64,000 nt of DNA from Lachnospiraceae bacterium JLR.KK002 (GCA_036941025.1 JAYMNP010000001.1:2130501-2194500); one strand, 5' to 3'; positions 26,193 through 34,319 are shown, counted from the stretch's first letter. Numbers and translations are program-made. The notes: generated by a model from the letters alone, not told the origin.

Positions 26193-26399
26193 TTACCTCT
26201 CTCTGTCTGTGCTTTTTTTCTCTGGCTGCTCATCGTTCTGCTCTGGCTCATCGTCAATAACAGCATTGTCCTTTTCATTCAGATTCAGTTCGATATTGAG
26301 GGCGTTCAGCCGCTCCGTCTTTTCTTTCAGCTCATCTTCAAAGGCAAATGGTTTCTTTACTTCCTCTTTTGCGGTTTCAAGCTGTGCGATGGTTTCCTC
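26193..26399 (-). pseudogene. C-terminal remnant of a giant ICE helicase/methylase gene
   Basis: An open frame of 68 codons without a start: EETIAQLETAKEEVKKPF, then LNALNIELNLNEKDNAVIDD, ending KKSTDRER and TAA. It resembles, as I remember it, the extreme C-terminus of the very large (over 2,000 residue) DNA-methylase/SNF2-helicase protein of Tn1549-like elements, which normally precedes the DUF6664-like gene. An in-frame TAG at 26400-26402 marks the border with IS110 sequence, and the rest of the gene is absent. Identification rests on short-sequence recall. Confidence 0.6.
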
Positions 26400-26402
26400 C
26401 TA

Positions 26403-26776
26403 GTATAATAATGGTGTAGTCAAGAATGACTACTGGTTAATAGTTACAAAGTCCAATCTAATAAATCTATATAGATATAACGGAAGGAGGAGTTCCCCCT
26501 CCATCAGAAGTTATAAAGTAACATTATTTACCATGTCTGAGGTTTCCTTAATGCACCAGACAAAAGATAGAGGTATAATCACTGGAGGCAGGATCATTGA
26601 CGACACCTCCTTGGGAACCGGCCTTCCGGCTGGTGAAACCTCTTAGAAAGTCTGTCAGTCCATTCGGTGGTGATTTATGTTTTGGCTGGTTGGGAAGCCC
26701 CAGGCTATACCTGTATAAACCGCTAGGTTGTGTATCCGCCCTCTGGAAATGGATGCCTGCCAGAAAGGATAAAACC
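26403..26776 (+). ncRNA. Putative IS110 bridge (seek) RNA region
   Basis: IS110-group elements encode, upstream of the transposase, a structured guide RNA that pairs with donor and target DNA. This 374-base leader has no gene and holds hairpins: GGAGG-agttcccc-CTCC near 26486-26502 and ACCgGCC-ttcc-GGCtGGT at 26617-26634. An in-frame extension of the transposase through part of it (from 26597) is open but has a composition unlike IS110 proteins and is probably not translated. Location fits known biology; the RNA itself is inferred. Confidence 0.5.
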
Positions 26777-28111
26777 ATGAAATACCCAAAAGTACTTATG
26801 ATGCTTGAAAGCATCCCTTATCTCTCAGTCGGGCTTGATGTCGGCGCAGACTTCACCTGGATGTCCATCATGCTGCCCAATGGCATTCTCACCGGGAAAC
26901 CTTTTAAGATCATTCATTCTGATCCGCAGTCCCGTGAGCTTGCTGTCGCAAAAATAAAGGAAGCACAAGAGATGTATTCCCTCGAAAGCCGCTGCTTCCT
27001 TGAGTCCACCGGGATCTACCACATCCCGCTCCTGTACTTCCTTCGTGATAAGGGGTTTGACTGCTCAGTCATTAATCCTATCATCACTAAGAATAGCACA
27101 AATATGAACGTAAGGAAACTGCATAATGATAAATTTGATTCAAAAAAAGCTGCCAAAGTCGGCCTGGATGCTTCCCTTAAGACTTCCATCATACCAGATG
27201 ATGAGGTCATTGACCTGCGCAACCTGGTACGGGACTACTATTACTTCAAAGACCTGCAGTCCGCTGTCGTCCTGAAGCTCACGGCGGAACTGAAAGTGTC
27301 CTTTCCCGCATACCGGAAGGTGTTTAGCACGGTCACTACCCAAACTTCCTTAAATCTTCTGGAAGCTTACCCCTTTGCCGCAGACATGCTTGCCGCCCCA
27401 AAAGACATACTTGTGGAAACCATACGCAAAACCGCACGTTTCGGTGAAAAATATGCCGTTTCCAAATATGATGCCATACGTGCTGCCGCAAAGGACGCCG
27501 CTGTTTTCGGACGTGCGCTTCAAAGCAGTGCACTCCGGATCCGGCTGTATATCAAAACCTACCGGGAATACCAGGAGCATCTGGACAATATACTTGAGGA
27601 CCTGCATAAGGCTGTTGATAAGCTGGAAGGGACGCCGGTTTATGACCGTATCTTCCTTCTCCAGTCCCTACGTGGTGTCGGTTTTCTCAGTGCAGCCGTC
27701 CTGATCGCTGAAATGGGCTCCTTTGACCTGTTTTCTTCCCCAAAGAAGCTTTATGCTTACTTCGGCTTGGATCCTGCCGTGAAGCAATCCGGCAAGTTCA
27801 ATGGGGATAAAGTCCACATGTCCAAGAGGGGTTCTAGCCTTGCCAGGCGTATCCTGCATATGGTGGCTATCAATAATCTTAAGGTGGATAAAGGGACAAA
27901 AACACCAGTAAATCCAGTTATCCACGGCTATTATACCGACAAATGCAAAAGCAAGAAGAAAAACGTGGCTGTCGGGGCTGTCATGCATAAAATCTGCAAT
28001 ATCATTTTTGCCATGCTCCGGGATAATAAACCATTTGAGATCATCACTCCTCAGGAACACTGTGAGCGGTATCTGGCAGCGCATCCCGACAAGATACAGA
28101 ACGCAGCCTAA
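26777..28111 (+). CDS. IS110-family transposase (DEDD recombinase)
   Basis: 444 residues from MKYPKVLMMLESIPY, behind AAAGGATAAAACC. The N-terminal RuvC-like DEDD domain has Asp in SVGLDVGADFTW, Glu in CFLESTGIYHIP and Asp in NDKFDSKKAAK. The C-terminal Transposase_20 domain reads LRGVGFLSAAVLIAEMGSF and SKRGSSLARRILHMVA, with the conserved Ser. Complete and possibly active. It works as an RNA-guided recombinase if the upstream bridge RNA is functional. Confidence 0.93.
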   Translation: MKYPKVLMMLESIPYLSVGLDVGADFTWMSIMLPNGILTGKPFKIIHSDPQSRELAVAKIKEAQEMYSLESRCFLESTGIYHIPLLYFLRDKGFDCSVINPIITKNSTNMNVRKLHNDKFDSKKAAKVGLDASLKTSIIPDDEVIDLRNLVRDYYYFKDLQSAVVLKLTAELKVSFPAYRKVFSTVTTQTSLNLLEAYPFAADMLAAPKDILVETIRKTARFGEKYAVSKYDAIRAAAKDAAVFGRALQSSALRIRLYIKTYREYQEHLDNILEDLHKAVDKLEGTPVYDRIFLLQSLRGVGFLSAAVLIAEMGSFDLFSSPKKLYAYFGLDPAVKQSGKFNGDKVHMSKRGSSLARRILHMVAINNLKVDKGTKTPVNPVIHGYYTDKCKSKKKNVAVGAVMHKICNIIFAMLRDNKPFEIITPQEHCERYLAAHPDKIQNAA

Positions 28112-28231
28112 CAGGTTTATCATGAATTTTAAAGATTTCCACATGGGTGGGCTTATTAAAGTTACCCTTTTTTACATCAACTGCTTGAAAAAAACTTTTT
28201 TAACATTTTTCACTTTACCTATTGACATTTC

Positions 28232-29008
28232 TTAGCTGGACTTTCCGAACTGCTCATAAGCTGCGGCTACCTTGCCGCCTTTGTCGTAGGCAAAAATGCT
28301 CTTTCCCTCTGCGGTGGCTTCTACCGCACGGATGGAATGGGGTATCTGGGCATCAAAAACTTTAATTCTCTGCCCATAGGCACTCTTTACCGTTGCCATA
28401 ATCTCTTTTGAGATGTTCGTGCGTGGCATTACCATTGTCATTAAGATACCGTCAATCCGCAGATGGGGATTGATTTGCCGTTTGACCTTAGACACGGAGC
28501 GAAGCAACAGCTCTAAACCCTTTGCAGAAAGATAATGTGGCTGTGTCGGGATAACCACGCTGTCAGCCGCCGCAAGAGCATTGATTGTCAGCATCCCCAA
28601 GCTCGGCATACAGTCAATAAGGACAGTATCATAGTTCTTCTTTACCCCATTGATGCAGGTTTTCAATACGCTTTCACGGCTTATGGCGTTAATGAGCCTT
28701 ACTTCCAGCCCCGACAGTTCAATGTTGGACGGGAGCAGGTCAACGCCCTCGTCATGGTGCAGGATGCTTCTGGATACATCGACGGGTTTATCGTCAATGA
28801 TGTCCTGCATGATGGTGGAGAGCGTGTCGGGCAAGTCGTCGGGGCGGCTGTAACCAAGCGACATGGTTAAATTTGCCTGTGCGTCGGCATCAATAAGCAG
28901 GACTTTTTTGCCTTGCTGTGCCAAAGCCACGCCCAGATTGACCGCCGTGGTGGTCTTTCCAACTCCGCCTTTCTGGTTGGTTAAAGCGATTACTTTGCAA
29001 TTTGACAT
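28232..29008 (-). CDS. parA: ParA/Soj-family ATPase
   Basis: 258 residues. The deviant Walker A motif KGGVGKTTT lies at residues 10-18, Walker A' in LLIDADAQANLT and Walker B in VLIDCMPSLG. ParA proteins at the start of Tn1549-type modules probably aid maintenance of the excised circle; the usual parB partner is not seen next to it here. GGAGGACGCACCCT precedes the ATG at 29006-29008. A longer in-frame extension reads into the leader hairpin and is unlikely. Downstream genes have been lost at the IS110 deletion. Confidence 0.92.
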   Translation of the reverse strand: MSNCKVIALTNQKGGVGKTTTAVNLGVALAQQGKKVLLIDADAQANLTMSLGYSRPDDLPDTLSTIMQDIIDDKPVDVSRSILHHDEGVDLLPSNIELSGLEVRLINAISRESVLKTCINGVKKNYDTVLIDCMPSLGMLTINALAAADSVVIPTQPHYLSAKGLELLLRSVSKVKRQINPHLRIDGILMTMVMPRTNISKEIMATVKSAYGQRIKVFDAQIPHSIRAVEATAEGKSIFAYDKGGKVAAAYEQFGKSS

Positions 29009-29036
29009 AGGGTGCGTCCTCCTTTCATTTAGATTT

Positions 29037-29057
29037 AGCCACTTTGTCAAGGTGGCT
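29037..29057 (-). promoter_or_regulatory. Hairpin leader of parA
   Basis: AGCCACcttGACAAAGTGGCT on the minus strand pairs AGCCAC with GTGGCT. It starts within TTACATAGCC, the element also found before the two other hairpin leaders. Likely a 5' untranslated hairpin or an operator. Confidence 0.5.
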
Positions 29058-29079
29058 ATGTAAGAGTACCAGAGAACGC

Positions 29080-29122
29080 AAAAAAGCCGCTTACTCTTAA
29101 AAAACAATAAGAATAAGCGGCT
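29080..29122 (-). terminator. Intrinsic terminator between the PHP-ATPase module and parA
   Basis: On the minus strand AGCCGCTTATTCTTA pairs with TAAGAGTAAGCGGCT around a T-rich loop and is followed by TTTTTT. It would end transcripts coming from the two-gene module at 29.4-31.7 kb before parA. Confidence 0.8.
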
Positions 29123-29406
29123 CTGTGATGTGCCTTAGACATATTCAATTTTCATTCTCTTAATCGTTGCGTTTACTACCTTAAATATCAACTCGTCAAC
29201 GCAGTCCGTATATTTGCCTTACTGTATAAGCTGTTTTTTCAATCCCACAAGGCTATGTAATAAAATTCTTCTTTAGTCATTTATTTACAAACACTTGATG
29301 ATAGCTTCAGATAAATTCTCACTCATTTACTAATTCTATTCCTCAAAATATAATAGTATAAAATTTCTTGTAAGAATCAATTTCATCTTCTAAAACTATC
29401 TTTCTA
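29123..29406. other. Gap between terminator and defence-like module
   Basis: About 280 bases without a convincing gene. A further TTACATAGCC (minus) lies at 29251-29260. A 27-codon minus-strand stretch without a start (GKYTDCVDELIFKVV to KRMKIEYV-stop, about 29140-29222) could be the tail of a lost gene. I cannot name it. Confidence 0.4.
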
Positions 29407-29706
29407 TTACTCCTGCTTATATTTTTGTAAAGCATCTTTATACAAAGCAATGCTTTCGTCATAAAATCTTGTTCTATTTTGGAGTAACTCTTGAAATTTA
29501 TCATATAGATTCTCATATATCACTTTATGTGCTTGATTATCAAGTTTACATGTTTCAATATTATCCATCTCGAAAGATTCATCTATATTTGTTGCTATAT
29601 CTAATAAATATAACAAATCATCTTTTTTCATTTTATCTAGTTCAACCATCTCGCCATCTGCATTCAGAAAATATCCTTTGCCATTTTTAATCTCTAAGCA
29701 TTTCAT
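29407..29706 (-). CDS. Small partner protein of the PHP-ATPase gene
   Basis: 99 residues, MKCLEIKNGKGYFLNADGEM onward, soluble, acidic and helical (MKKDDLLYLLDIATNIDE, YENLYDKFQELLQNRTR). GAGGAAAAGAAT precedes the ATG at 29704-29706, and it starts 20 bases inside the end of the PHP-ATPase gene, so the pair is translationally coupled. I do not recognise a family. The tight pairing suggests a regulator, antitoxin or subunit of the upstream protein. Confidence 0.7.
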   Translation of the reverse strand: MKCLEIKNGKGYFLNADGEMVELDKMKKDDLLYLLDIATNIDESFEMDNIETCKLDNQAHKVIYENLYDKFQELLQNRTRFYDESIALYKDALQKYKQE

Positions 29707-31720
29707 ATTCTTTTCCTCTTTCCATGTAAGCACTCTCTCCCGCCTCCAAACAATCAAGAGTAGCCTGTAAATTTTTGATTTGTTTTCCTTTGTTGTTTTT
29801 CAAGTTTCTGTTAGTCGGATGTCCATAATATATTTCATATGAAATATCCTTATTGTTCTTAATAAATCTTTTTGTATGGACAAGAAAATCGGGTTTGATA
29901 GATGCACCCACTGTGCTATTATGGGTTACAATTATAACTGGCATCTCTTGTGATATTTCTCTCAACATATGATTCACTCTATTTCGTAGAAATATATTGT
30001 CAAAAGATGATTCTGGTTCGTCTACCATCAGAATATCATATTGATAAGCATCATTCACTTCTTGCAATAAATTAAATTCAGCTCTTTCACCGCCTGACAC
30101 CTCAAAGCCAAACTGATTCAATATTCTATATTCAACATCTACAAAATATTCATAATATGCTGTATCTTCCAACATCTCTATCTCTTTTAATTTTTGTAAA
30201 AACATATAAGGGTCTTCATAGCAACTAAAAGCATCAGAAAAAGCAATTTTCCTTTTACTATGATTTTTAAGGCTACTTGCTCCAGAATACGGCTTAGTTC
30301 TTACTTCTATATTAAAGCCTTCTAAGTTCTTACAATATATCTGCCGTTCTTCCTTTAAACCTTTTACGATATCTTCAAATTTCTTGATTTTCGTACGATT
30401 CATTTGTACTGTATAAAAATTTACATCTGTTACACGAGTTGCTGCAGTTTTTGATTGCAATCTCTGTTTTATATTGCCGATTATATCATTCACCCATAGC
30501 TTTTTTAATACCACTTGTTGCTCTTTTACATATTCGTTAATTAAATCATTATGCAAAGCAATTAAGTTTTCACGTTTTACACTTTTCTCTACAATCTCTT
30601 TATACTGTGTAGTGCTTAATAGAACATCAACCGATTCTATTAATTTCTTTAAACTCTCCAAATCATTTATTTCAAACTCATTCTCAGCATAAAATTTACA
30701 TTTGGAGAACATATCCGCTCTTTCTGTTTCCGAAGCATGTTTTTGCAATGAAGCCAAATAATTTTCTATATGTTTTTCATCTTTTTCTAATGAAATATCC
30801 TTTACATCATCTACAACTCTTATAAAAAACTCAAAATATTCTTTTGTTATTCCACTCTGTTTAATTGCAATTTTATCCGTAAAATCCTTTGCAGCTTTTT
30901 CTGGGTCTGTTTCCAAAAGTTCAAATTGTCTAATATATTTGATATTGTCAAAATATTTATATATCTGATTCAATGTGTGAGTTTTTCCAGACGACCTTTC
31001 ACCGATAATAACATTTAATCCTGTTGACAACTCCAATTCTGGAAGAGCATAAAATTTCTTGTGACCTTCTGATTCAGATAAAGTAACTTTTTTCTTATCA
31101 GTCAGACACTTTTTAATTGCTTCTAAAGTAATTTCATCTACATCAAAAAAAGTCTGTCTAATTGGAAATACATCTACATTTTCTTTTGCCCTAAAGTCAC
31201 TGAAATAAACAGGTGTTAATGACGGGTTATCCTTTTGGCAATAAATAAATTTCTTAATACTATTAACTTCCCCGCAAATAATATTATCTTTCAATTCAGC
31301 TAAGATTTTTTTATCTATACTTGGCTTTTTATCATAGTGAGGAATCAACAAAAACCTATCCAACTTACCAAAAAATCTTTTCAATTGTTCCACTGTTATG
31401 CTATCTTTTTCAGACTGTATTTCTTTTTGAACACATTCACATTTATGACTAAATTCTTCTACATCATCTTGTTTTGCTATAACAAGCAAATGCCCTGCAT
31501 TATTTCCGATATTTATTTCTATTCCTGGAAAAACAATGGTATCGGACAACTTTAAAGCTATTTCTCTATATTGTGCTAAATCAAACATATTATGATTAGT
31601 AATAGCAATGGCATCTATTTTCCTCTCTTTTACATATTGTTCCAACATTTCCATACTAAATGTAAATGAAACATCACTTATAGTCGACAACGTATGGATG
31701 TGCAAATCAAACTTTTTCAT
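29687..31720 (-). CDS. PHP phosphoesterase fused to ABC/SMC-type ATPase (TrlF-like)
   Basis: 677 residues. The N-terminal PHP domain (about 1-230) has metal ligands FDLHIHTLST, ITNHN, PGIEI and IPHYDK. An ABC-like ATPase follows: Walker A GERSSGKTH near residue 240, a long helical middle (about 300-540), signature VSGGERAEF, Walker B ILMVDEPESSFD and H-loop VTHNS. PHP domains are metal-dependent phosphoesterases or nucleases; coupling to an SMC-like ATPase is typical of DNA- or RNA-sensing defence systems. NCBI uses TrlF for a similar architecture, as I recall. The start MKKFDLHIH is chosen by the PHP motif; GGGAGG is 14 bases away, so an ATG nine codons upstream (31747) is possible. The region is AT-rich cargo. 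Confidence 0.78.
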   Translation of the reverse strand: MKKFDLHIHTLSTISDVSFTFSMEMLEQYVKERKIDAIAITNHNMFDLAQYREIALKLSDTIVFPGIEINIGNNAGHLLVIAKQDDVEEFSHKCECVQKEIQSEKDSITVEQLKRFFGKLDRFLLIPHYDKKPSIDKKILAELKDNIICGEVNSIKKFIYCQKDNPSLTPVYFSDFRAKENVDVFPIRQTFFDVDEITLEAIKKCLTDKKKVTLSESEGHKKFYALPELELSTGLNVIIGERSSGKTHTLNQIYKYFDNIKYIRQFELLETDPEKAAKDFTDKIAIKQSGITKEYFEFFIRVVDDVKDISLEKDEKHIENYLASLQKHASETERADMFSKCKFYAENEFEINDLESLKKLIESVDVLLSTTQYKEIVEKSVKRENLIALHNDLINEYVKEQQVVLKKLWVNDIIGNIKQRLQSKTAATRVTDVNFYTVQMNRTKIKKFEDIVKGLKEERQIYCKNLEGFNIEVRTKPYSGASSLKNHSKRKIAFSDAFSCYEDPYMFLQKLKEIEMLEDTAYYEYFVDVEYRILNQFGFEVSGGERAEFNLLQEVNDAYQYDILMVDEPESSFDNIFLRNRVNHMLREISQEMPVIIVTHNSTVGASIKPDFLVHTKRFIKNNKDISYEIYYGHPTNRNLKNNKGKQIKNLQATLDCLEAGESAYMERGKEYEMLRD

Positions 31721-31796
31721 AATCTTTACCAGTACCTCCCTCATCAAATTACATTTTAATCATTACAAGAAGTATCCTACCAGTTCTAAACTACCA

Positions 31797-33515
31797 TCAA
31801 ATCATACGAAAATGTTCCAACGCCTCCCTTATAGCAGCTTCTTTCTCTGGCGGGCATTTCGGCTGTCTGGAATTTTCCGATTTCGGCAGGTTATAATTTG
31901 CCCTCTCAATAATGCCGCATTTCTGCTTTACCTGTGCAATATACAAGTTGCTGACTTTCAATCCCGTATGCTTCAGTACATAATCCTTGATTTCCTCATA
32001 AGTGGCTTTGCTCTCCGCAGCTGTCAAATCAAGCTCGTCCATCTGAAGCTCCACCTCGATATGTTGGTCTGCATGAAGTTTGGACAATAAACATACCGTC
32101 TCAATATTAGCGGTGGCGGGGAACATGTCCACGCAGCAAATCCGCTCTGCCATATACCCGCTCGCCTGAAGCACTTCCAGATCTCTCGTCAGGCTGGTGG
32201 GTTTACATGAAATATATACCATCTGTTTTACTCCATAACGGATAATCCGTTCCAGTGTCTTCGGATGTATTCCTTCCCGCGGAGGGTCCAGTACAATGAA
32301 ATCCGGTTTTTCTTCAATTTCATCCAGCACCTTCAGCACATCGCCTGTCCGAAATTCACAATTATCCAGCCCGTTTAATTTTGCATTTTCCCTGGCCGCT
32401 TCCACTGCTTCTTCCACAATCTCCACACCAATTACCTTTTTCGCCACAGGAGCCAGAATCTGGGCAATCGTCCCGGTTCCGCTATACAAATCGTATACCA
32501 CCTTGCCTGTTCCGGCATCTGCAATATACCCTCTGGCTGTTTCATACAGAACCTCGGCTCCCAGTGAATTTGTCTGAAAAAAAGAAAAAGGTGAAATCCG
32601 AAAACGCAGCCCCAGCAGTTCTTCATAAAAATAATCCACGCCAGACAGAATTCTGGTTCCATGATTAATCACCGCATCAGCCAGACTGTCATTATGGGTA
32701 TGCAGAATTCCCACAATCCTGCCCTTCAGTTTCAGATTGAGCAGTTCAGAACAAAATCCCTCTAATACATTCTGTTCTGCGGCTTCTCCCATTTGCGTAG
32801 TGGTAACCAGGTCTATCAGAATTTCTCCTGTTTTTTCTGCCTTTCGCACCAGAAGATGTCTGAGATATCCGGTATGGCGCATTTTATGATAATATGGAAT
32901 ACCTTTTTTCCCTCCTGTTTCCTCCATGGGATTCTCACAGTTCCGGAACCAGAACAGCGTTGCCGATAAAATATCAGAATAATCCTGGTCTACAATTTTA
33001 CAGCCTTCTGCGGTTACAATATCATGAAAACTTCCTCTTTTATGCATACCCAATTCCAATGGCCCGTCTTTATAGCTGTCTCCAAAAGAAAATTCCATTT
33101 TGTTGCGATATTCCAATTGCCTTGGGCTTTTTCTAATTCCCTCGAATCGTTCATCGAACGGTTTCATCGCATATGCTTTTTCATAAGGAGCACAGACCGG
33201 CTCCAGCAGTTCCCGAACCTGCTGTTCCTTTAATTTCAGCTGTGTTTCATAAGCAAGATTCAAAAATGTGCAGCCTCCGCAGGCTCCGAAATGTTCGCAG
33301 GGCACATGCTCCAGTTCCATAGGGGATTTTTCCAGAACCTCCAGCAGTCTTCCCTCACCTTTTCCTTTTCGCACCTTAGTAATGGAAAAAGAAACTTTCT
33401 GTCCTGGCACTACATTTTTCACCACAACGATTCTCCCATCCTCTGCTCTGATAATTCCTTTATTGGGAAATACCACTTTTTCCACCAGGCCATCATATAT
33501 CTGTCCTTTTTTCAT
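31797..33515 (-). CDS. rlmD: 23S rRNA (uracil-1939-C5)-methyltransferase RlmD
   Basis: 572 residues. TRAM domain at 1-60; Fe-S cysteines in CEHFGACGGCTF and a later Cys; SAM motif VYDLYSGTGTIAQ; catalytic Cys in VYISCKPTSLTRDL. Normal RlmD/RumA proteins end shortly after the NIETVCLLSKL motif, but this one continues for 92 residues (ESKATYEEIKDYVLKHTG, YIAQVKQKCGIIER, CPPEKEAAIREALEHF). I have seen similar tails on clostridial RlmD next to ICEs and infer that the tail is element-borne. The enzyme should still be active because the catalytic region is complete. Confidence 0.93.
   Translation of the reverse strand: MKKGQIYDGLVEKVVFPNKGIIRAEDGRIVVVKNVVPGQKVSFSITKVRKGKGEGRLLEVLEKSPMELEHVPCEHFGACGGCTFLNLAYETQLKLKEQQVRELLEPVCAPYEKAYAMKPFDERFEGIRKSPRQLEYRNKMEFSFGDSYKDGPLELGMHKRGSFHDIVTAEGCKIVDQDYSDILSATLFWFRNCENPMEETGGKKGIPYYHKMRHTGYLRHLLVRKAEKTGEILIDLVTTTQMGEAAEQNVLEGFCSELLNLKLKGRIVGILHTHNDSLADAVINHGTRILSGVDYFYEELLGLRFRISPFSFFQTNSLGAEVLYETARGYIADAGTGKVVYDLYSGTGTIAQILAPVAKKVIGVEIVEEAVEAARENAKLNGLDNCEFRTGDVLKVLDEIEEKPDFIVLDPPREGIHPKTLERIIRYGVKQMVYISCKPTSLTRDLEVLQASGYMAERICCVDMFPATANIETVCLLSKLHADQHIEVELQMDELDLTAAESKATYEEIKDYVLKHTGLKVSNLYIAQVKQKCGIIERANYNLPKSENSRQPKCPPEKEAAIREALEHFRMI
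32050..32115. other. Inferred right attachment junction of the ICE in rlmD
   Basis: The codons for NIETVCLLSKL (around 32076-32110) are where canonical RlmD sequence stops and the 92-residue tail begins. The 3' end of rumA/rlmD is a known ICE integration site in Firmicutes. A matching core repeat should exist at the left end, outside this window. The boundary is inferred from protein similarity, not from a visible repeat. Confidence 0.45.
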
Positions 33516-33669
33516 AACTTACCTCATTTCTGTGTGTAATCTCCAAATACAGGAAATACGTCAGAATTTCCCATACTTTAAAAAAGAATTTCGCTTTACG
33601 AAATTCTGCGCCGCAAATGTGTCGCCCTGGCGACATATTTCCTTTGCATTTGCGTGTGCATCTTTGTTT

Positions 33670-33728
33670 TTCTCTTATAGGAAGACACTTTCACGCTTTA
33701 GCGTAACAAGGTATTTCCTGTAAGAGAA
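33670..33728. repeat. Dispersed palindromic repeat, copy 1
   Basis: TTCTCTTATAGGAA...TTCCTGTAAGAGAA, an imperfect inverted repeat with one G-T pair. The centre (GACACTTTCACGCTTTAGCG) matches, in inverse orientation, the centre of the copy at 39948-40003. On the minus strand it directly follows a GCGGAC hairpin and T-run. Confidence 0.8.
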
Positions 33729-33746
33729 AAAAGCGGACAGGTCCGC
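33727..33746 (-). terminator. Terminator-like hairpin next to repeat copy 1
   Basis: On the minus strand GCGGAC-ct-GTCCGC is followed by TTTTTT. A variant of the same hairpin occurs near 53530 beside another repeat copy. Confidence 0.6.
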
Positions 33747-33960
33747 AGGGGCTCCCTGAATCCCTCAATCATAAGGGGCGCCGGACATCCTGTGGATGTC
33801 CGTTTAGCGTGGACCGAAGCGGAGCGTAGACCTGGACGGTTTGCTGCGCCATTTGCGGTGTGTCAGAGCATACGCAGTATGCTGAACGTATCGCGTTTAA
33901 GCACAATTGCGAAGCAATATTTTCCTCCTGTGCGAGTACGCATCCCGCCCGCAGGGCCTT
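33747..33960. repeat. Long member of a composite intergenic repeat
   Basis: About 215 bases without a gene. Segments TCCCTGAATCCCTCAATCAT, a GGACGGTTTGCTGCGC-like block and GCATCCCGCCC also occur in the same order at 53513-53662. It contains further short palindromes (CGGACATCC/GGATGTCCG). The two composite copies are each bordered by 60-bp palindromes. Confidence 0.65.
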
Positions 33961-34020
33961 ATCTTATAGGAAATCTATACATTTTAGTACTTCACAGTAG
34001 CACGGTATTTCCTGTAAGAT
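33961..34020. repeat. Dispersed palindromic repeat, copy 2
   Basis: 60 bases, ATCTTATAGGAAAT...ATTTCCTGTAAGAT. The centre (TAGTACTTCACAGTAGCACGG) is close to the copies at 50566 and 53663. It touches the terminator at 34022-34050. Confidence 0.85.
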
Positions 34021-34021
34021 G

Positions 34022-34050
34022 AAAAGACTCCCGCATTCCATGCGGGAGTC
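34022..34050 (-). terminator. Intrinsic terminator of the acidic-tail membrane protein gene
   Basis: GACTCCCGCAT-gga-ATGCGGGAGTC on the minus strand followed by TTTTC. It lies 15 bases past the stop codon at 34065 and runs straight into repeat copy 2. Confidence 0.85.
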
Positions 34051-34064
34051 CAGACATCTGATTC

Positions 34065-34319
34065 TTATTCTTCTGTTTCATCCTCATCATCAAAGAAATC
34101 ATCTTCGAAATCTTCATCAAAATCATCTTCGAAATCTTCCAGATAATCCGGTGTGAAGAAACGATAGATACCATAAGCAATCGCTGCAACTGCCACAACC
34201 GCTCCTGCAATGGCGCATACCCAAAGTACCTTTGATTTCTTCTTTTCCTCTTCCTGTCTGTGTAACAGCTCATTCAGTTTTACTGTGCTCAACAGTTCAT
34301 CAATCTTTTCTCTATTCAT
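34065..34319 (-). CDS. Small membrane protein with acidic C-terminal tail
   Basis: 84 residues: a basic amphipathic N-terminus (MNREKIDELLSTVKLNELLH), one membrane helix (about 31-52, WVCAIAGAVVAVAAIAYGI) and a tail almost entirely Asp, Glu and Phe (EDFEDDFDEDFEDDFF). AAGGAGCGGTAATC precedes the ATG at 34317-34319. Similar short proteins occur in Lachnospiraceae without known function. The repetitive acidic tail could bind cations or basic proteins. Single-gene unit with its own terminator. Confidence 0.75.
   Translation of the reverse strand: MNREKIDELLSTVKLNELLHRQEEEKKKSKVLWVCAIAGAVVAVAAIAYGIYRFFTPDYLEDFEDDFDEDFEDDFFDDEDETEE

Larger units (their letters stand above)
26400..28111 (+). mobile_element. 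IS110-family element (right end not determined)
   Basis: A DEDD transposase gene preceded by about 375 bases without a gene. IS110 elements lack terminal inverted repeats and make little or no target duplication, so exact ends cannot be read here. The left border is set by the abrupt end of the helicase remnant at 26399. The right end lies somewhere between 28112 and the parA stop at 28232. The sequence beyond it does not continue the helicase gene, so insertion was accompanied or followed by a deletion. Confidence 0.75.

Noticed and set aside
26597..26776. 60-codon N-terminal extension of the IS110 transposase
   Set aside because: Open, but Trp/Pro/Gly-rich and unlike family N-termini; a good AAAGGA site precedes the ATG at 26777, where the DEDD domain begins.
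33540..33670. Possible small RNA gene between rlmD and repeat copy 1
   Set aside because: It has palindromes (GAATTTCG/CGAAATTC, TGTCGCC/GGCGACA) but no promoter or terminator that would mark a separate transcript.
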